The notes under the pieces are model-generated. The model had not been told where the DNA came from, ran no database searches, and was given only the letters and a program-made list of their open reading frames with translations. 64,000 nucleotides of DNA from Nocardioides ochotonae (GTDB taxonomy: Bacteria > Actinomycetota > Actinomycetes > Propionibacteriales > Nocardioidaceae), in the NCBI RefSeq assembly GCF_011420305.2, contig NZ_CP061769.1, forward strand, positions 62,001-126,000, read 5' to 3'. Of this stretch, positions 20,188 to 28,079 are shown piece by piece (position 1 is the first letter of the stretch; every line of letters starts with the position of its first letter). The translations under genes were made by a program, and so were the position numbers.

Positions 20188-20593
20188 GTGGAACCGACGT
20201 CGCGGGGGATGCTCGCACCATGACCGGAGATCACGCCCGCCGCCACCGCGACCTGGAGGAAGTCGACGAACTTGCCAGCGTCGCCAAAGCCGCCATCGTC
20301 TCCTGCGTCGCGTTCCTCGTCGGAATTCCGGCACTGCTGGCCGTCTGGGGCCGGTTCGAGCCTGACGTCGTCGCGCTCGGCCCCTGGCGATCGTCGCCAT
20401 GGTCGTCGCGCTGATCGCGCTGGGAGGCGGGCTCGCCGCCGCCGCGTGCGGGTCGGCAGCCGACGCGATGCCCCGTGCTGCGCGTGCGTACCGACGGACC
20501 GGCCTGGTCGTCGGCTACCTGTCCCTGCTGCTCGTCGTCTCCGAGACCGCTGTGATCGCGCTCGCGGTGATCCTCGGGTACGCCACGGGCTGA
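20184..20593 (+). pseudogene. Frameshifted small membrane protein gene
   Basis: Two frames, 20184-20414 and 20399-20593, join smoothly if one C is added to the CCCC run at 20381-20384: the end of the first (PDVVALGP) then continues as LAIVAMVVALIALGGG. The restored product would be about 136 aa with three membrane helices and a basic/acidic N-terminus (HARRHRDLEEVDELASVAK). No family is recognised. It follows DUF4396 with a GTGA overlap, so it was probably part of that operon; ATG 20220 is another start. It is either a real one-base deletion or a sequencing error in a homopolymer. Confidence 0.65.
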
Positions 20594-20616
20594 TCGCCGG
20601 CCTGGCTCACCCGCTG

Positions 20617-21483
20617 CTACTTGAGCAGCTTCGACATCCGCCGGTCGGCGAGCGGCTTGCCGCCGGTCTGGCAGGTGGGGCAGTACTGCAGCGAGGAGTC
20701 GGCGAAGGAGACCTCGCGCACCGTGTCGCCGCACACCGGGCAGGGCTTGCCGGTGCGGCCGTGGACGGCGAGGTTGCTCTTCTTCTCGCCCTTCAGCTCG
20801 CTCGCGGCCAGGCCCCGGGAGCGCTCGACGGCGGCGCCGATGGTGTCGCGCACCGCGGCGTACAGCGTGGCGAGCTCGGCGTCGTCGAGGCTGTTGGCCG
20901 GCTTGTACGGCGACATCCGCGCGGCGTGCAGGATCTCATCGGAGTAGGCGTTGCCGATGCCGGCGATCGTGCCCTGGTGGCGCAGCACGCCCTTGACCTG
21001 CTTGCGGCCCTCGCGCTGCAGGATCTCCGCGAGCGCCTCGACGGTGAACTCGTCGCTGAGCGGGTCCGGGCCGAGCGCGGCGATGCCGGGTACGTCGGCG
21101 GGGTCGCGCACGACGTACAGCGCCAGGCTCTTGCGGGTGCCGGCCTCGGTGACGTCGAGGCCGGTGTCGTCGTCGAGCACGATGCGCACCGCGAGCGGCG
21201 ACTTGTTGCTGGCCTTGGGCGGCAGCGCCGGCACCTCCTCGCGCCAGCGCACCCACCCGGCGCGGGCCAGGTGGAGAACGACGTGCAGGCCGGAGGCGTC
21301 GATGTCGAGGAACTTGCCGTGCCGGGTGACGTCGTCGACGAGCGTGCCCTCCAGCGCCGAGAGCGGCGGGTCGAAGGTCTTCAGCGCGCTGAACGCGGCC
21401 ACGTGGACCTTCGTGATGGCGCGCCCGGCCAGCCGGCCCCGCAGGTCCAGGGCCAGCGCCTCCACCTCCGGCAGCTCGGGCAC
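20617..21483 (-). CDS. Fpg/Nei-family DNA glycosylase
   Basis: A 288-aa base-excision repair enzyme. After GTG the protein begins PELPEVE, so the catalytic Pro2 and Glu3 are in place, and the conserved Lys lies in TRHGKFL. QGTIAGIGNAYSDEIL is the helix-two-turn-helix, and the C-terminus has a CPVC...CPTC zinc finger. The finger lacks the usual Arg (the position reads FADSSLQYCPTC), which in MutM inserts into DNA, so this belongs to an actinobacterial Fpg-like branch and may differ in lesion range. The start is set by PELPE and by TACACT 6 nt upstream. Confidence 0.92.
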   Translation of the reverse strand: MPELPEVEALALDLRGRLAGRAITKVHVAAFSALKTFDPPLSALEGTLVDDVTRHGKFLDIDASGLHVVLHLARAGWVRWREEVPALPPKASNKSPLAVRIVLDDDTGLDVTEAGTRKSLALYVVRDPADVPGIAALGPDPLSDEFTVEALAEILQREGRKQVKGVLRHQGTIAGIGNAYSDEILHAARMSPYKPANSLDDAELATLYAAVRDTIGAAVERSRGLAASELKGEKKSNLAVHGRTGKPCPVCGDTVREVSFADSSLQYCPTCQTGGKPLADRRMSKLLK

Positions 21484-21489
21484 ACCGCG

Positions 21490-21495
21490 AGTGTA
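21490..21495 (-). promoter_or_regulatory. -10 box of the glycosylase gene
   Basis: TACACT lies 6 nt before GTG 21483. Confidence 0.5.
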
Positions 21496-21545
21496 GGTGG
21501 CGGGCGGGGGAGCGGGGTGGTGTCTGCGGGGTGCGACAAACCGCT

Positions 21546-21615
21546 TGTAACGCGGGGTTATTGACGCTGCACACACCGCATGCAGCGTGTGCAGCGTCAA
21601 TAACCCCGCGTTACA
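21546..21615. repeat. 70-bp near-perfect palindrome
   Basis: Positions 21546-21574 and 21587-21615 are perfect 29-bp inverted arms; the 12-bp centre is itself almost self-complementary (GCATGC core), so 33 of 35 pairs match. It lies in the divergent gap between the glycosylase and ATPase genes, upstream of both -10 boxes, so it is not a terminator. One arm recurs at 44518-44546 with 28 of 29 bases identical. Confidence 0.9.
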
Positions 21616-21662
21616 GCTGGCCGCGGGCCCGCAGAACACGCCGATCCGACTCGCTACCCAAA

Positions 21663-21680
21663 TCTAGGACCGCGCCTAGA
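21663..21680. promoter_or_regulatory. Small palindrome upstream of the ATPase gene
   Basis: TCTAGG and CCTAGA flank six bases, 20 bp before the start and in the -35 region of the ATPase promoter; a possible operator. Confidence 0.35.
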
Positions 21681-21688
21681 CACCCCGA

Positions 21689-21694
21689 TACGGT
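21689..21694 (+). promoter_or_regulatory. -10 box of the ATPase gene
   Basis: TACGGT lies 6 nt before GTG 21701. Confidence 0.45.
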
Positions 21695-21700
21695 CAGATC

Positions 21701-22894
21701 GTGGACCCGATCAGGAACCCCTACGCCCCCGGCGCCGGCCAGCGCCCGCCCGAGCTGGCCGGTCGCGACGACCAGGTGCGCGCCTTCGACGTCGTCCTGG
21801 AGCGGGTCGCGCGGGGGCGCCCGGAGCGCTCGCTGGTGCTGACCGGGCTGCGCGGGGTCGGCAAGACGGTCCTGCTCAACGCGCTGCGCTCCCAGGCGGT
21901 CCGCAAGGGCTGGGGGACCGGCAAGCTGGAGGCGCGCCCCGAGCAGGGCCTGCGCCGGCCGCTGTCCTCGGCGCTGCACCAGGCGGTCCGCGAGCTCGGC
22001 CACCCGGTGGGCGAGGAGTCCGACCACGTGCTCGGCGTGCTGCGCGCCTTCGCCCAGCGTGAGGCCGGGCCGGGCGCCAAGCTGCGCGAGCAGTGGAGCC
22101 CCGGCATCGACGTACCCCCGGCGCGCGGCCGCGCCGACTCCGGCGACATCGAGATCGACCTCGTCGAGCTCTTCACCGACCTCGGCGGGCTGGCCGGCGA
22201 CACCGGCCGCGGGATCGCGGTGTTCATCGACGAGATGCAGGACCTCGGCCCCGACGACGTCTCCGCGCTCTGCGCGGCGTGCCACGAGCTGAGCCAGTCC
22301 GGGCTCCCGGTGATCGTGGTCGGCGCCGGGCTGCCGCACCTGCCGGCGGTGCTCTCGGCCAGCAAGTCCTACTCCGAGCGGCTCTTCTCCTACCAGCGCA
22401 TCGACCGGCTGGCCCGCGAGGAGGCCGACCGCGCGCTCAGCTCGCCGGCGATGGAGGAGGACGCGGTCTACACCGAGGGCGCGCTCGAGGCGATGTACGC
22501 CGCCACCGGCGGCTACCCCTATTTCATCCAGGCCTACGGCAAGGCGGTCTGGGACCACGCCCCGCGCAGCCCGATCACCGCCGAGGACGTCGCGGTCGCC
22601 GCGCCCGAGGCCGAGCGCGAGCTGGCGGTGGGCTTCTTCGGCTCCCGCTACGAGCGTGCCACCCCCGGCGAGCGCGACTACCTGCGTGCGATGGCCGACG
22701 CGGCCGGCGAGGACGCCGACGTGGTGGGCTCGGTGGCCACCGCCGACGTCGCGGGCGTGCTCGGCAAGCGGCCGCAGTCGCTGTCCCCGGCGCGCGACGC
22801 GCTGCTCAAGAAGGGGCTGATCTATTCGGGGGAGCGCGGCCGGATCGCGTTCACCGTGCCCCACTTCGGGCGCTACCTGCGCGAGCAGGCCTGA
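21701..22894 (+). CDS. AAA-type ATP-binding protein
   Basis: A 397-aa single-domain ATPase followed by a winged-helix-like C-terminus. Walker A is GLRGVGKT (about residues 49-56), Walker B IAVFIDEMQDL (about 170-180), and sensor-type VIVVGAGLPHLP follows. The end (ADVAGVLGKRPQSLSPARDALLKKGLIYSGERGRIAFTVPHFGRYL, shortened here as ADVAGVLGKRPQ plus GRIAFTVPHF) looks like a DNA-binding winged helix, as in Orc1/Cdc6-like and STAND ATPases. Related proteins are annotated only as ATP-binding proteins; role unknown. It is likely leaderless from GTG 21701. The GDPD gene follows closely. Confidence 0.85.
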   Translation: MDPIRNPYAPGAGQRPPELAGRDDQVRAFDVVLERVARGRPERSLVLTGLRGVGKTVLLNALRSQAVRKGWGTGKLEARPEQGLRRPLSSALHQAVRELGHPVGEESDHVLGVLRAFAQREAGPGAKLREQWSPGIDVPPARGRADSGDIEIDLVELFTDLGGLAGDTGRGIAVFIDEMQDLGPDDVSALCAACHELSQSGLPVIVVGAGLPHLPAVLSASKSYSERLFSYQRIDRLAREEADRALSSPAMEEDAVYTEGALEAMYAATGGYPYFIQAYGKAVWDHAPRSPITAEDVAVAAPEAERELAVGFFGSRYERATPGERDYLRAMADAAGEDADVVGSVATADVAGVLGKRPQSLSPARDALLKKGLIYSGERGRIAFTVPHFGRYLREQA

Positions 22895-22909
22895 GCCCGG
22901 CACGGCACG

Positions 22910-23698
22910 ATGGTCGCCATGCGTCCCCAGGTCGTCGCCCACCGGGGCGCGAGCCACGAGCAGGCCGAGCACACCCTCGCGGCGTACGTCGCCGCCCTCG
23001 ACGCCGGGGCCGACGGCCTGGAGTGCGACGTCCGGCTGACCGCCGACGGGCACCTGGTGTGCGTGCACGACCGCAGCACCCGTCGTACGGCGCGGCACCG
23101 CGGGCTGGTCTCCACGATGGAGCTGGCCGAGCTCTCCGAGCTCGACTTCTCCTCGTGGAAGAACCCCTGGGGCGACCTCGACGACGAGGCGCCCGAGATC
23201 GACGAGGAGATGAACCGGGTCCTGACCCTGCGCAAGCTCTTCGAGGTGGCCGCCGACTACGACCGCCGCGTCGAGCTGGCGGTGGAGACCAAGCACCCCA
23301 CGCGGTACGGCGGCCTGGTCGAGCGTCGCGTCGCGGACCTGCTGCGCGACTTCGGCTGGGAGCGCGCCGGCAGTCCGGTGCGGGTGATGAGCTTCTCCTG
23401 GACCGCCCTGCAGCGCCTGGATCGGCTGGTGCCGGAGGTGCCGCTGGTGATGCTGTTCGAGCACGCCGAGCAGTGGCCGGTGCTGCGTCGGGTGGTCGGA
23501 CGCGACTGGATCATGGGGCCCGGCATCGAGGAGCTCACCGCGCATCCCCGCCTCGGCCCGCGCATCGTGCGCGCCGGGCACTCGCTCAACGTGTGGACCG
23601 TCAACACCCGCGCACAGCTCGAGCTGTGCCGCGAGCTCGGCGTCGAGGCGGTCATCACCGACCGCCCGGCCTACATGCGGGAGCTGCTGGAACGGTAG
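22910..23698 (+). CDS. Glycerophosphodiester phosphodiesterase
   Basis: A 262-aa TIM-barrel hydrolase (259 aa from ATG 22919) that splits glycerophosphodiesters to glycerol-3-phosphate and an alcohol. Key residues: AHRGASHEQAEHT at the start, GLECDVRLTADGHLVCVHD, and VETKH, giving the His pair and acidic metal ligands. There is no signal peptide, so a cytoplasmic enzyme. It follows the ATPase gene by 15 bp and is probably co-transcribed with it. Its TAG stop is part of the -10 box of the next gene. Confidence 0.9.
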   Translation: MVAMRPQVVAHRGASHEQAEHTLAAYVAALDAGADGLECDVRLTADGHLVCVHDRSTRRTARHRGLVSTMELAELSELDFSSWKNPWGDLDDEAPEIDEEMNRVLTLRKLFEVAADYDRRVELAVETKHPTRYGGLVERRVADLLRDFGWERAGSPVRVMSFSWTALQRLDRLVPEVPLVMLFEHAEQWPVLRRVVGRDWIMGPGIEELTAHPRLGPRIVRAGHSLNVWTVNTRAQLELCRELGVEAVITDRPAYMRELLER

Positions 23699-23701
23699 GT
23701 T
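23696..23701 (+). promoter_or_regulatory. -10 box of the SEC-C protein gene
   Basis: TAGGTT overlaps the GDPD stop codon and lies 8 nt before ATG 23710. Confidence 0.35.
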
Positions 23702-23709
23702 CAGGCCCC

Positions 23710-24642
23710 ATGGCGAAGAAGTCCCGCACCAAGGCCCGTGACGCTGCTCCGCTCGCCGAGGGCGAGGTCGGCCCCCGGCAGCCCTGCCCCTGTGGCTCGG
23801 GCAAGCGCTACAAGGCCTGCCACGGCGCGGCCGGTGGCGCCGCGACGCCGTTCGTCGCCCGTCCCTTCGAGGGCCTGCCCGGCGAGTGCGACCTGGTCGC
23901 GCTGCGCGAGCTGGTCCCCGCCGCGACCGCCCCGCTGACCCTCAAGGACTCCGACCGCCCGGTCCGGCTGTGCACGCTGCTGCCGATGGCGGCGCCGGCG
24001 ATGGTCCGCGACAGCGGCGAGATCTGGCTGGGCCTGCAGGTCCAGCACTCCTTCGGCGACCCCTCGCGCGACCTGGGCGCCGTGCTGCTCGCCGCGCTCG
24101 ACGCCGAGCCCGGCATCGTCGGCCTGACCTCCGACCCGGGCCCCGGCCCGCGCCTGCAGGACCTGATCTCCAACGACACCCTCGAGGTCACCGTCCACGA
24201 GGGCTTCGACTACTGGGTCTCCGACGTCGAGGACACCTCCGGCATGGAGGCCGCGCTGCAGCAGGCCAACGAGTCGGTGAACCCGACGCTGCGCCTGGCG
24301 TCGGTCGAGGCGGCGTACTGGACCAACGTCGGGCCCAAGGAGCACCTGCGCTGGGTGATGCCCGAGCCCGAGGACCAGCTGCTCGACGCCCTCGCCCGCC
24401 TGCACGCCGCCGGCCGCGACGTGCTCGTGCCCGGCTCGCGCCTGGTCGGCATGTTCCGCGCCCACGGCCTGCTCGCCCCGGTGTGGGACCTCGAGGTCGG
24501 CACCGGCGCCGAGGCGCTGGAGGACCCGGCCGCTGAGTTCCGCGCCGCCCTTGACGAGGCGCTCGCCGACACCTCCGAGCTGACCACCGAGCAGCGCGCC
24601 GCCCGCTCCGGACTGGCAAACCGTCAGGTCACCATCCGCTAG
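23710..24642 (+). CDS. DUF5926 protein with N-terminal SEC-C zinc motif
   Basis: A 310-aa soluble protein. Residues about 24-40 contain PCPCGSGKRYKACHG, the SEC-C zinc motif (C-x-C-x8-C-H) known from the SecA C-terminus and many orphan proteins. The remainder matches an actinobacterial family of unknown function (DUF5926), rich in acidic residues. A role in SecA or ribosome interaction is only suggested by the motif. The convergent gene beyond is a decayed cyclase, and a long hairpin at 24735-24775 lies between them. Confidence 0.85.
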   Translation: MAKKSRTKARDAAPLAEGEVGPRQPCPCGSGKRYKACHGAAGGAATPFVARPFEGLPGECDLVALRELVPAATAPLTLKDSDRPVRLCTLLPMAAPAMVRDSGEIWLGLQVQHSFGDPSRDLGAVLLAALDAEPGIVGLTSDPGPGPRLQDLISNDTLEVTVHEGFDYWVSDVEDTSGMEAALQQANESVNPTLRLASVEAAYWTNVGPKEHLRWVMPEPEDQLLDALARLHAAGRDVLVPGSRLVGMFRAHGLLAPVWDLEVGTGAEALEDPAAEFRAALDEALADTSELTTEQRAARSGLANRQVTIR

Positions 24643-24734
24643 TCGTCCGCGCGGGGCCACGGGGTAGGCGACGTCACCCCAAGTAGTTGACCACTCATCT
24701 TGCTCCGCTGTGTACGGATAAGTAACGTAGGAGT

Positions 24735-24775
24735 GGACCCGGCCGGTCTGCCCCCCGTCAGCACCGGTCGGGTCC
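24735..24775. terminator. Bidirectional hairpin between convergent genes
   Basis: GGACCCGGCCGGT (24735-24747) and ACCGGTCGGGTCC (24763-24775) pair at 12 of 13 positions, the odd pair being a G-U, with a 15-nt loop. Nothing else is recognised in 24643-24806. Confidence 0.5.
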
Positions 24776-24806
24776 TTCCACGTCCAGGGTCGGTACGCCG
24801 GCCTCC

Positions 24807-25019
24807 TCACGCGCCGCGCAGCACCCAGGCCCCCAGCCGCGGGTGGTCCTTCACCGAGGCGCGGCGCAGCCGCTGGAGTGCGTACGCCGCCGGCGCGGGC
24901 ACCACCTCCGGGCCCGCCCCGCGATCCCGCGATCCGCGGCGAGCGCGTCGTGGACCCCGGCGTGCACCAGCACCGTCCCCGGCCGGGCCAGCGAGGTCAG
25001 CCGGGACGGGGTCGCTCAT
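24807..25019 (-). pseudogene. Remnant of a class III adenylyl cyclase gene
   Basis: A 70-aa frame starts MSDPVPADL in an ATGA overlap with the upstream gene's stop. Just after the start, the +1 frame reads RLTSLARPGTVLVHAGVHDAL, the segment that follows the nucleotide-binding region in class III cyclases; the original frame then ends with AYALQRLRRASVKDHPRLGAWVL, like the cyclase C-terminal RLKG...WVL tail. I read this as a cyclase whose centre was deleted and whose remaining end has a frameshift. The retained partner upstream is a cyclic-nucleotide-binding protein. Confidence 0.5.
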
Positions 25020-25384
25020 CGCAGCCGCGCGGCCGCCACGGCGTCGATCTCGTCGCGGAACCTCGGCAGGTCCCTGCGCAGCTGCTGCACCGCCTCGGTG
25101 GTCAGGTGGATCAGCTCCAGCGGCGTCAGCGCCACGACCGTGGCCGAGCGCAGCTGGTGCCCGACGATCGCGCTCTCCCCGACGATGTCGCCGGGGCCGA
25201 GCCGGGCGATCTCCTCGCCCTGGCGGCGTACCGAGACCGTGCCGGCGAGCAGGATGTAGGCCTTGTCGGCCGGGGTCTGCTCCCAGATCGGCGACCAGCC
25301 GGCGGGGAGCGTGAGGTGGGTCCCGGCGGCGCTGATCCGGGCCACCTCGTGGGGCGTGAACGCGTCGAAGAACGTGGCAGTCAT
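25016..25384 (-). CDS. Cyclic nucleotide-binding domain protein
   Basis: A 122-aa stand-alone CNB domain (Crp-type beta barrel, no HTH). The phosphate-binding cassette region reads LGPGDIVGESAIVGHQLRSATV, with the Glu and Arg expected for cAMP binding. The ATG start at 25384 lies 98 bp beyond arcA. Its stop overlaps the start of the cyclase remnant (ATGA), so it was once an operon partner of a cyclase; with the cyclase gone, any ligand must come from elsewhere. Possible role: cAMP-responsive regulator of a partner protein. Confidence 0.82.
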   Translation of the reverse strand: MTATFFDAFTPHEVARISAAGTHLTLPAGWSPIWEQTPADKAYILLAGTVSVRRQGEEIARLGPGDIVGESAIVGHQLRSATVVALTPLELIHLTTEAVQQLRRDLPRFRDEIDAVAAARLR

Positions 25385-25482
25385 GCGAACCTTCCGGTGC
25401 GGTCGTACGGCGTGCCTCCCCGCGCCGGATCCTCGCGGAGCCGGGCGCGGGTGTCCAGGGTGCGTACCGAACCGTGAACCGC

Positions 25483-26751
25483 TCAGTCGGTCGGGAGCGG
25501 GTCGCGGGCGACCGGGCAGCTCATGCAGCGCGGGCCGCCGCGACCGGAGCCGAGCTCGGACCCGGCGATGCGGACCACCTCGATGCCGGCCGCCTCGAGA
25601 CGGTCGTTGGTGACGACGTTGCGCTCGTAGGCGACCGCGACCCGGGGCGCGATGGCGAGGGTGTTGTTGCCGTCGTCCCACTGCTCGCGCTCCGCGGTGA
25701 CCGGGTCCAGGCCGGTGTCGATGCGGTGCAGGGTGTCGATCCCCATCGCCTTCGCCGCGGCGACCATGAACGGCTCGGCCGGCGCGACGTGCAGCACCAG
25801 GTCCGCCTCGTGCTCGGCGGGCTCGGCGAGGGTGACCGCGTGGGCGCGCAGCGAGTCGGCGATGTTGGGGTACATCACGATCTTGTCGACGTCGACCATC
25901 GTGCAGACGGTGTCCAGGTGCATGGTGGCCCGTTCCTGGGCGATCGGCACCGCGAGCACGGTGGTGGCCAGTCGGGCGTGGAAGACCTGGCGGGCGAACC
26001 GCTCGACGCCGGCCGGCGTCGTACGCTCGCCGACGCCGACGGCGATCACGCCCGGCGCGAGCAGCAGCACGTCGCCGCCCTCGACGTGCTCGTGCTGCCA
26101 GCCGTGCACCGTCTGCGTGCCCGCGAAGCGCGGGTGGTGGGTGTAGACGAGCTCGGTGAGCTGGGTCTCCCGCGCCCGGGCCGGCATCGCCAGCGAGGTC
26201 ACCGCGACCCGGTCGCGCACCCACACGCTGGAGTCGCGGGTGAACAGCAGGTTGGGCAGCGGGTCGATGAGGAAGTCGTCGTGGGCCAGCAGGCTGGTGA
26301 CCAGCCCGAAGCCCCCGCGCACCTCGTCGTTGCGGATGCCGGCGGTGAGGTGCGCGGTGAGCTCGGCGGGTGAGGCGTCGCGCAGGTACGCCGCAAGGTG
26401 GGCGCGCAGCGTGTCGCCGAGGTGCCGCCCGTCGAGCGCGGTGGTGATCGCGCGGTGGCGGGCCTCCTCGCCGGCCAGCGCCTCGGTCAGCAGCGTGGTG
26501 AGGTGCAGGACCTCGACCCCGCGGCTTCGCAGTGCCTCGGCGAAGGCGTCGTGCTCCTCCTGCGCGCGGCCCACCCACGGGATGCCGTCGAAGAGCAGTC
26601 GGTCGTTGTTGCGCGGGGTGAGCCGCTGGAGCTCGGGGCCGGGCCGGTGCAGCACGACCGTGCGCAACCGCCCGACCTCGCTGTCGGCGCCGTGCGGGGC
26701 GCGGGTCGCGCGGGATGCCGGGTCCTCGGGGTGCGCTGCCGTGGCTGCCAT
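25483..26751 (-). CDS. arcA: Arginine deiminase
   Basis: A 422-aa enzyme that hydrolyses arginine to citrulline and ammonia. The signature pieces are present: [17 protein letters not shown] at the N-terminus, [25 protein letters not shown], and the C-terminal [10 protein letters not shown] with catalytic Cys409. Length is normal. Neither arcB nor arcC nor an arginine/ornithine antiporter is adjacent, so the full fermentative ADI pathway is not encoded here. ATG 26751 is set by TAGGGT 6 nt upstream. Confidence 0.95.
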   Translation of the reverse strand: MAATAAHPEDPASRATRAPHGADSEVGRLRTVVLHRPGPELQRLTPRNNDRLLFDGIPWVGRAQEEHDAFAEALRSRGVEVLHLTTLLTEALAGEEARHRAITTALDGRHLGDTLRAHLAAYLRDASPAELTAHLTAGIRNDEVRGGFGLVTSLLAHDDFLIDPLPNLLFTRDSSVWVRDRVAVTSLAMPARARETQLTELVYTHHPRFAGTQTVHGWQHEHVEGGDVLLLAPGVIAVGVGERTTPAGVERFARQVFHARLATTVLAVPIAQERATMHLDTVCTMVDVDKIVMYPNIADSLRAHAVTLAEPAEHEADLVLHVAPAEPFMVAAAKAMGIDTLHRIDTGLDPVTAEREQWDDGNNTLAIAPRVAVAYERNVVTNDRLEAAGIEVVRIAGSELGSGRGGPRCMSCPVARDPLPTD

Positions 26752-26757
26752 GCGGCG

Positions 26758-26763
26758 ACCCTA
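26758..26763 (-). promoter_or_regulatory. -10 box of arcA
   Basis: TAGGGT lies 6 nt before the ATG at 26751. Confidence 0.5.
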
Positions 26764-26803
26764 GTCACCGCCCGGTCGCGGGCACCGGTGTCAGGCGCGG
26801 GTG

Positions 26804-27643
26804 TCAGGCGCGGAACGGGTCCGCGGGATAGACACCGAGCACGCGGACGTCGGTGGTGAAGAACTCCAGCTCCTCGAGCGCGCGCTTGAGGCCGGGCTCG
26901 TCGGGGTGGCCGTCGACCTCGCAGAGGAACTGCGTGGCGGTGAACTGCCCGCCGACCATGTAGCTCTCCAGCTTGGTCATGTTCACGCCGTTGGTGGCGA
27001 ACCCGCCGAGCGCCTTGTAGAGCGCGGCGGGGATGTTGCGGACGTTGAAGACGAAGCTGGTGACGACCGGCCCGTTGCCGGCCGGGGCGCGCACGAAGTC
27101 GGGGGAGAGCACCACGAAGCGGGTGGTGTTGTGGTCCTCGTCCTCGATGTCCTCGGCGAGCACGTCGAGGCCGTAGATCGGGGCGGCCATCGGCGGCGAG
27201 ATCGCGGCCTGGGTCGGGTCGCCGGCCTCGACGATCTCGCGGGCGGCGCCGGCGGTGTCACCCGAGATCACCGGGGTCAGGCCGTGCTCGCGGATGATCT
27301 TGCGGCACTGGCCGAGCGCGTGCACGTGGCTGTGCACGGTGCGGACCTGGTCCAGGGAGGTGCCGGGCAGCGCCATCAGGTGGAAGCGGATCCGCAGGAA
27401 GTGCTCGGCGATGATGTAGAGCCCCGACTCGGGCAGGAAGTGGTGGATGTCGGCCACCCGCCCGGCGATCGAGTTGTCGATCGGGATCATCGCCAGCTCG
27501 GCGTCCCCGGACGCGACCGCGGCGAACACGTCCTCGAACGAGGCACACGGGACCGTGTCCCAGTCGGGGTAGTGCTGCGCGCAGACGGCGTGCGAGTTGG
27601 AGCCGGGCTCGCCCTGGTAGGCGATGCGTCGAGGATCGGTCAC
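26804..27643 (-). CDS. pheA: Prephenate dehydratase
   Basis: A 279-aa enzyme converting prephenate to phenylpyruvate for phenylalanine synthesis. The catalytic domain has IAYQGEPGSNSHAV, the ENS-like NSIAGRV and the TRF motif in NTTRFVVLS (about residue 185). A C-terminal ACT domain (GALYKALGGFATNGVNMTKLES with a LESYM variant of the ESRP signature) would sense phenylalanine. There is no chorismate mutase domain. GTG 27643 is chosen because a TAGGCT -10 box lies 6 nt upstream; GTG 27649 is the longer option. Confidence 0.93.
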   Translation of the reverse strand: MTDPRRIAYQGEPGSNSHAVCAQHYPDWDTVPCASFEDVFAAVASGDAELAMIPIDNSIAGRVADIHHFLPESGLYIIAEHFLRIRFHLMALPGTSLDQVRTVHSHVHALGQCRKIIREHGLTPVISGDTAGAAREIVEAGDPTQAAISPPMAAPIYGLDVLAEDIEDEDHNTTRFVVLSPDFVRAPAGNGPVVTSFVFNVRNIPAALYKALGGFATNGVNMTKLESYMVGGQFTATQFLCEVDGHPDEPGLKRALEELEFFTTDVRVLGVYPADPFRA

Positions 27644-27649
27644 CCGCAC

Positions 27650-27655
27650 AGCCTA
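27650..27655 (-). promoter_or_regulatory. -10 box of pheA, overlapping the divergent -10
   Basis: TAGGCT lies 6 nt before GTG 27643. It shares bases 27654-27655 with the -10 box of the DUF4446 gene. Confidence 0.5.
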
Positions 27656-27659
27656 GGGT
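27654..27659 (+). promoter_or_regulatory. -10 box of the DUF4446 gene, overlapping that of pheA
   Basis: TAGGGT lies 7 nt before GTG 27667. The two promoters cannot be melted by two polymerases at once. Confidence 0.5.
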
Positions 27660-27666
27660 TTGGCCC

Positions 27667-28071
27667 GTGGTCCTCCTCGCCGTCATCTCGCTGCTCGTCG
27701 CCCTCGCCGCCTTGGCTCTCGCCGTCGTCTCGCTGCGCCGCGGACAGACCTCCGGTCAACGGCCCTCGGAGGAGGCACTGCCCGAGGACGTCCACGGGCT
27801 GCGCCAGGAGGTCGCCGCGCTGCGCGCCGAGACCCGAGACGCGCTGCGCCACCTCGCGGTGGTGCGCTACGACGCCTTCGGCGACATGGGCGGGCACCTC
27901 TCCTGGTCGCTCGCGCTGCTCGACGACTCCGGCCACGGCGTCGTGCTGACCTCGATCCACGGCCGCGCCGAGGCCCGCACCTACGCCAAGTCGGTCACCG
28001 CCTGGCGCTGCGAGCAGCAGCTCTCCCCCGAGGAGTCCGAAGCCATCGAGCACGCCCGCCCTCAGCGCTGA
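27667..28071 (+). CDS. DUF4446-family protein
   Basis: A 134-aa protein with one N-terminal membrane helix, a short coiled-coil-like stretch (EVAALRAETRDALRHLAVV) and the DUF4446 core RYDAFGDMGGHLSWSLALLD...GVVLTSIHGR. Function unknown; in other bacteria the gene often lies near chromosome-partition or cell-wall genes. GTG 27667 is used from a likely leaderless promoter. The repeat array 28080-28203 begins 9 bp after its stop. Confidence 0.85.
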   Translation: MVLLAVISLLVALAALALAVVSLRRGQTSGQRPSEEALPEDVHGLRQEVAALRAETRDALRHLAVVRYDAFGDMGGHLSWSLALLDDSGHGVVLTSIHGRAEARTYAKSVTAWRCEQQLSPEESEAIEHARPQR

Positions 28072-28079
28072 CCGCTCCC

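Noticed and set aside
24700..25314. A 204-aa plus-strand frame
   Set aside because: Arg/Pro/Ala-rich low-complexity translation lying opposite the CNB gene and the cyclase remnant.
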